Positions 22,369 to 24,700 of a stretch of DNA of 24,700 nucleotides are shown one piece after another. The stretch is from Paracoccaceae bacterium (GTDB lineage: Bacteria > Pseudomonadota > Alphaproteobacteria > Rhodobacterales > Rhodobacteraceae): assembly GCA_006227805.1 (NCBI GenBank), contig SBFT01000284.1, forward strand, positions 1 to 24,700, given 5' to 3'. How positions within the stretch are numbered: position 1 is the first letter of the stretch; each line of letters opens with the position of its first letter. Made by a program: the position numbers and the translations under genes. The notes below the pieces were generated by a model, which made no database searches, was not told where the DNA came from, and saw nothing but the letters and a program-made list of their open reading frames with translations.

Positions 22369-24426
22369 ATGAACATGCCCAGCGACAGCAAGACCACCAC
22401 AGATATCCGGCCGCAGGTTCCGGCGCATATCCTGCGGGCGGGGCTGGACGCGTTGCGCGCCCATGCCGACAAGACCGCGCTCCTCGATGGCGCCCTGGCC
22501 GACCTGGCCGAACAGGGGGACGCCACCCTGCGCCAGAGCGTCGCGCGCCTGCGCCAGGGCCTCGCGGCCTTCGAGCCCAGCGTCACCCTTCTGGGACAGG
22601 TCAAGTCGGGCAAGACCACGCTGGTCAACGCCATGGCGGGCTGGGCCGATCTGTTGCCCTCGGACGTGAACCCCTGGACCTCGGTCGTGACCTCGCTGCA
22701 CCTGTCGCCGCGCATGACGGACGGCGCCAGCCGCGCCGCCTTCCGCTTCTTCGGCGCCGACGAATGGGACCGGCTGATGGCCAAGGGCGGCAAGCTGGGC
22801 GAACTGGCCGACCGCGCGGGCGCGGCGGGCGAGTTGCAGAAGATCCGCGAACAGATCGAGGCCATGCGCGAGAAGTCGCGCCAGCGCCTGGGACGCAAGT
22901 TCGAACTGCTGCTGGGCCAGACCCATGATTACGGCTATTTCGACAAGAACCTGGTGGAACGCTACATCTGCCTGGGCGACATGTACGACCAGGACGGCGG
23001 CGGCGATCAGGGCCGCTTCGCCGACATCACCAAATCCGCCGACCTGTTCCTGCCCGCGCCCGCGATGCCGGTCGCGCTCTGCCTGCGCGACACGCCCGGC
23101 GTGAACGACACCTTCATGATGCGCGAACAGGTGACGATCCAGGCGATCCGCGACAGCCGCCTCTGCGTCGTAGTCCTGTCGGCGCACCAGGCCCTCAGCT
23201 CGATCGACATGGGCGTGATCCGGCTGATCTCGAACCTCGCCGCGCGCGACGTGGTCATCTTCGTGAACCGCATCGACGAACTGGCCGATCCCGCCGCCCA
23301 GATCCCCGAGATCCGCGACAGCATCCGCCAGACGCTGAAGGCCCAGGACGGCCCCGAGGACGCCGAGATCATCTTCGGCAGCGCCTATTGGGCGGGCAAG
23401 GTCCTGTCGAACCAGATCGAGGCGATGTCCGACGCCAGCGCCGAGGCGCTGTTGAACTGGGCCGCCGTGTCGATGACCGAGGACGCCGACGACAGCGACA
23501 CCGCGCGCATGGTCTGGGACCTCTCGGGCCTGCCCGCGCTCTTCGCGGCCCTGTCGGCGCGGATCGTCGCCGGACCCGGCCATGACATCCTGACCCGCAC
23601 CGCGCGCGAGGCGATGAACCTGGCGACCGGGCTCAAGGTCTCGCAGGCGATCACGGTGGCGGCGCAGGGCGAGATCGCCACCATGCCCGATCCGGCAGAG
23701 CTGGCCGTGGAACTGGACCGGCTGGCCCATACCCATTCCGAGGCGCTGCGGGCCGATCTCGAGCGGATCGCCGAGGGTCATCGCACGCGGTCGGACCGCG
23801 CCCATGGCAACTTCCTCGACCGCGCCACCCATTCGCTGATCCGGCACCTCGAGGCGTTCGGCCAGACCCCGGACTGGTCCTATGACCCGATGGGCCTGCG
23901 GATGCTGCTGCGATCGGCCTACAATGTCTTCGCCACCCAGACCCGCAGTGCTGCCCAGAAACGCTATGATGCGGCGGCGGCGGATATCGCGGCGCTCTAT
24001 GCGCGCTCGTTCGGCGCGGTGGTCGACGGCATCACCATCGCCGCCCCCCAGGCCCCCGAGGCCGAACCCCCGGTCACCATCGGCCAGACCATCGCGCTGG
24101 ACTTCAAGGACAGCTGGTGGTCCAGCTGGTGGAAGCGCACGCGCGGCTACAAGGCCTTCGCCGAAAGCTTCCGCGCCATGATCAAGGCCGAGACCGACGG
24201 AATCCTGGCGGAACTGACGCGCAACCACGCGGGCGCGCTTCACGCCGAAAGCCGGGCGCGCCTGACCGCCTTCATGGCCGACCAGCGCAAGGCGATCCTG
24301 GCGCTGGCCGAAACCGCCCGGGACGGTGCCCAGGCGCTGGAACAGGCCATCGGCGCCGCCGGCGGCGCCGAACGCAGCCGGACCCTCGACAAGACGCTGG
24401 AAACCCCGTCGCGCTGGGCCGCGTGA
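22369..24426 (+). CDS. Dynamin-like large GTPase (second of three)
   Basis: A 685-residue dynamin-family GTPase. All main GTP motifs are present: G1 GQVKSGKT (76-83), a G2 Thr near 104 (NPWTSVVTS), G3 DTPG (241-244) and G4 NRID (300-303). The distance from G1 to G3 is about 160 residues, longer than the roughly 100 of dynamin, because of a charged helical insert (about 130-215). After the G domain come long helices expected for a stalk, with a tryptophan-rich basic patch, SWWSSWWKRTR, near 582-592 that could touch membrane. Bacterial dynamin-like proteins bind and remodel membranes and often work as pairs. ATG at 22369 has an AGG Shine-Dalgarno; ATG at 22375 is an alternative. The third GTPase gene follows after 33 bases. 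Confidence 0.88.
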   Translation: MNMPSDSKTTTDIRPQVPAHILRAGLDALRAHADKTALLDGALADLAEQGDATLRQSVARLRQGLAAFEPSVTLLGQVKSGKTTLVNAMAGWADLLPSDVNPWTSVVTSLHLSPRMTDGASRAAFRFFGADEWDRLMAKGGKLGELADRAGAAGELQKIREQIEAMREKSRQRLGRKFELLLGQTHDYGYFDKNLVERYICLGDMYDQDGGGDQGRFADITKSADLFLPAPAMPVALCLRDTPGVNDTFMMREQVTIQAIRDSRLCVVVLSAHQALSSIDMGVIRLISNLAARDVVIFVNRIDELADPAAQIPEIRDSIRQTLKAQDGPEDAEIIFGSAYWAGKVLSNQIEAMSDASAEALLNWAAVSMTEDADDSDTARMVWDLSGLPALFAALSARIVAGPGHDILTRTAREAMNLATGLKVSQAITVAAQGEIATMPDPAELAVELDRLAHTHSEALRADLERIAEGHRTRSDRAHGNFLDRATHSLIRHLEAFGQTPDWSYDPMGLRMLLRSAYNVFATQTRSAAQKRYDAAAADIAALYARSFGAVVDGITIAAPQAPEAEPPVTIGQTIALDFKDSWWSSWWKRTRGYKAFAESFRAMIKAETDGILAELTRNHAGALHAESRARLTAFMADQRKAILALAETARDGAQALEQAIGAAGGAERSRTLDKTLETPSRWAA

Positions 24427-24459
24427 CCGGCCCCGATCCGACAAGCAGGAATGAGCGCG

Positions 24460-24700
24460 ATGACAGAAGCCACCGAAGACCACGACATCCCCCGCAAGCC
24501 GCGCGTCGCCCTGATGGGCGAATTCAGCGCCGGCAAGAGCACGCTGACCAATCTGCTCCTGGGCGCGGCACCCCTGCCCGTAAAGATCACCGCGACACGC
24601 CTGCCGCCGGTCTGGATCACTCAGGGCGACGACGGCGGCCTGCGCGAGGACACGAACGGCGAGTTGCACCCGATCACGGCGGCAGAGCTCGACACCGTGC
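24460..24700 (+). CDS. Dynamin-like GTPase (third of three), 3' end outside window
   Basis: The first 80 residues of another P-loop GTPase. After a short acidic leader (MTEATEDHDIPRKPR) comes strand 1 and the Walker A loop GEFSAGKST, then LTNLLLGAAPLPVKITATR with a candidate switch I Thr, a pattern common in bacterial dynamin-like and GTPase_N-type proteins. The rest is cut off, so family and length are uncertain. The start at 24460 is chosen because AGGA lies 9 bases upstream; the ATG at 24451 in the same frame directly abuts it. It lies 33 bases after the second GTPase gene and is surely part of the same transcription unit. Confidence 0.8.
   Translation, partial: MTEATEDHDIPRKPRVALMGEFSAGKSTLTNLLLGAAPLPVKITATRLPPVWITQGDDGGLREDTNGELHPITAAELDTV

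Noticed and set aside
22006..24669. 887-codon open frame on the minus strand opposite the GTPase genes
   Set aside because: Shadow of the dynamin-like GTPases, which have clear GTP-binding motifs and ribosome binding sites; the antisense frame resembles no family.
17512..24700. Type VI secretion locus
   Set aside because: Kinase, FHA and PP2C fit its regulatory genes, but no tss core gene (sheath, VgrG, Hcp, ClpV, TssJLM) occurs in the window; the downstream part is unseen, so this remains only a comparison.

Overview
The window looks like chromosomal DNA of an alphaproteobacterium of the Rhodobacterales (Rhodobacter/Paracoccus/Roseobacter type). The reasons are the very high GC content, the dense packing of short operons, and the gene families: a long-chain polyprenyl diphosphate synthase, ETF:ubiquinone oxidoreductase, a DUF2007-methyltransferase pair, a LuxI-type synthase and marine-type DMT and sulfatase proteins. 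This is a family-level inference; no species is claimed. No rRNA, tRNA, CRISPR array, insertion sequence or phage gene was seen.

Positions 1-9650 are mostly housekeeping. They hold the 3' part of a DMT/EamA transporter, a small DUF465 protein, a TrmN6-like methyltransferase overlapping a DUF2007 protein, the divergent polyprenyl diphosphate synthase, then ispE, a secreted TPR protein and ETF-QO on the minus strand. Next come greA with a hairpin leader, an uncharacterised two-helix membrane protein and a carboxymuconolactone decarboxylase-family protein. Two isoprenoid genes (ispE and the polyprenyl synthase) end tail to tail only 5 bases apart.

Positions 9683-13048 are accessory metabolism: a divergent GAPDH paralogue, a type I sulfatase/phosphonate monoester hydrolase-like enzyme with a CxSxR active site, and a secreted DUF4329 protein carrying JAMM-like metal ligands.

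Positions 13143-16634 form a signalling block on the minus strand: a response regulator with a degenerate GGDEF-like output, a membrane hybrid-free histidine kinase, an intrinsic terminator, then a LuxI-type acyl-homoserine lactone synthase with an N-terminal extension. The AT-rich control region of luxI carries a tra-box-like dyad and a large inverted repeat abutting the start codon. No LuxR gene is in the window.

After a small cupin gene, positions 17512-24700 hold the most interesting unit, all on the plus strand and tightly coupled: a cytosolic Ser/Thr protein kinase, an FHA-domain protein with a long acidic linker, a PP2C phosphatase and at least three dynamin-like P-loop GTPases, the last cut by the window edge. 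The kinase, phosphopeptide reader and phosphatase make a complete reversible phosphorylation circuit, and its likely outputs are the GTPases. It resembles the kinase/phosphatase/FHA control circuit of type VI secretion, but no secretion structural gene is visible here.
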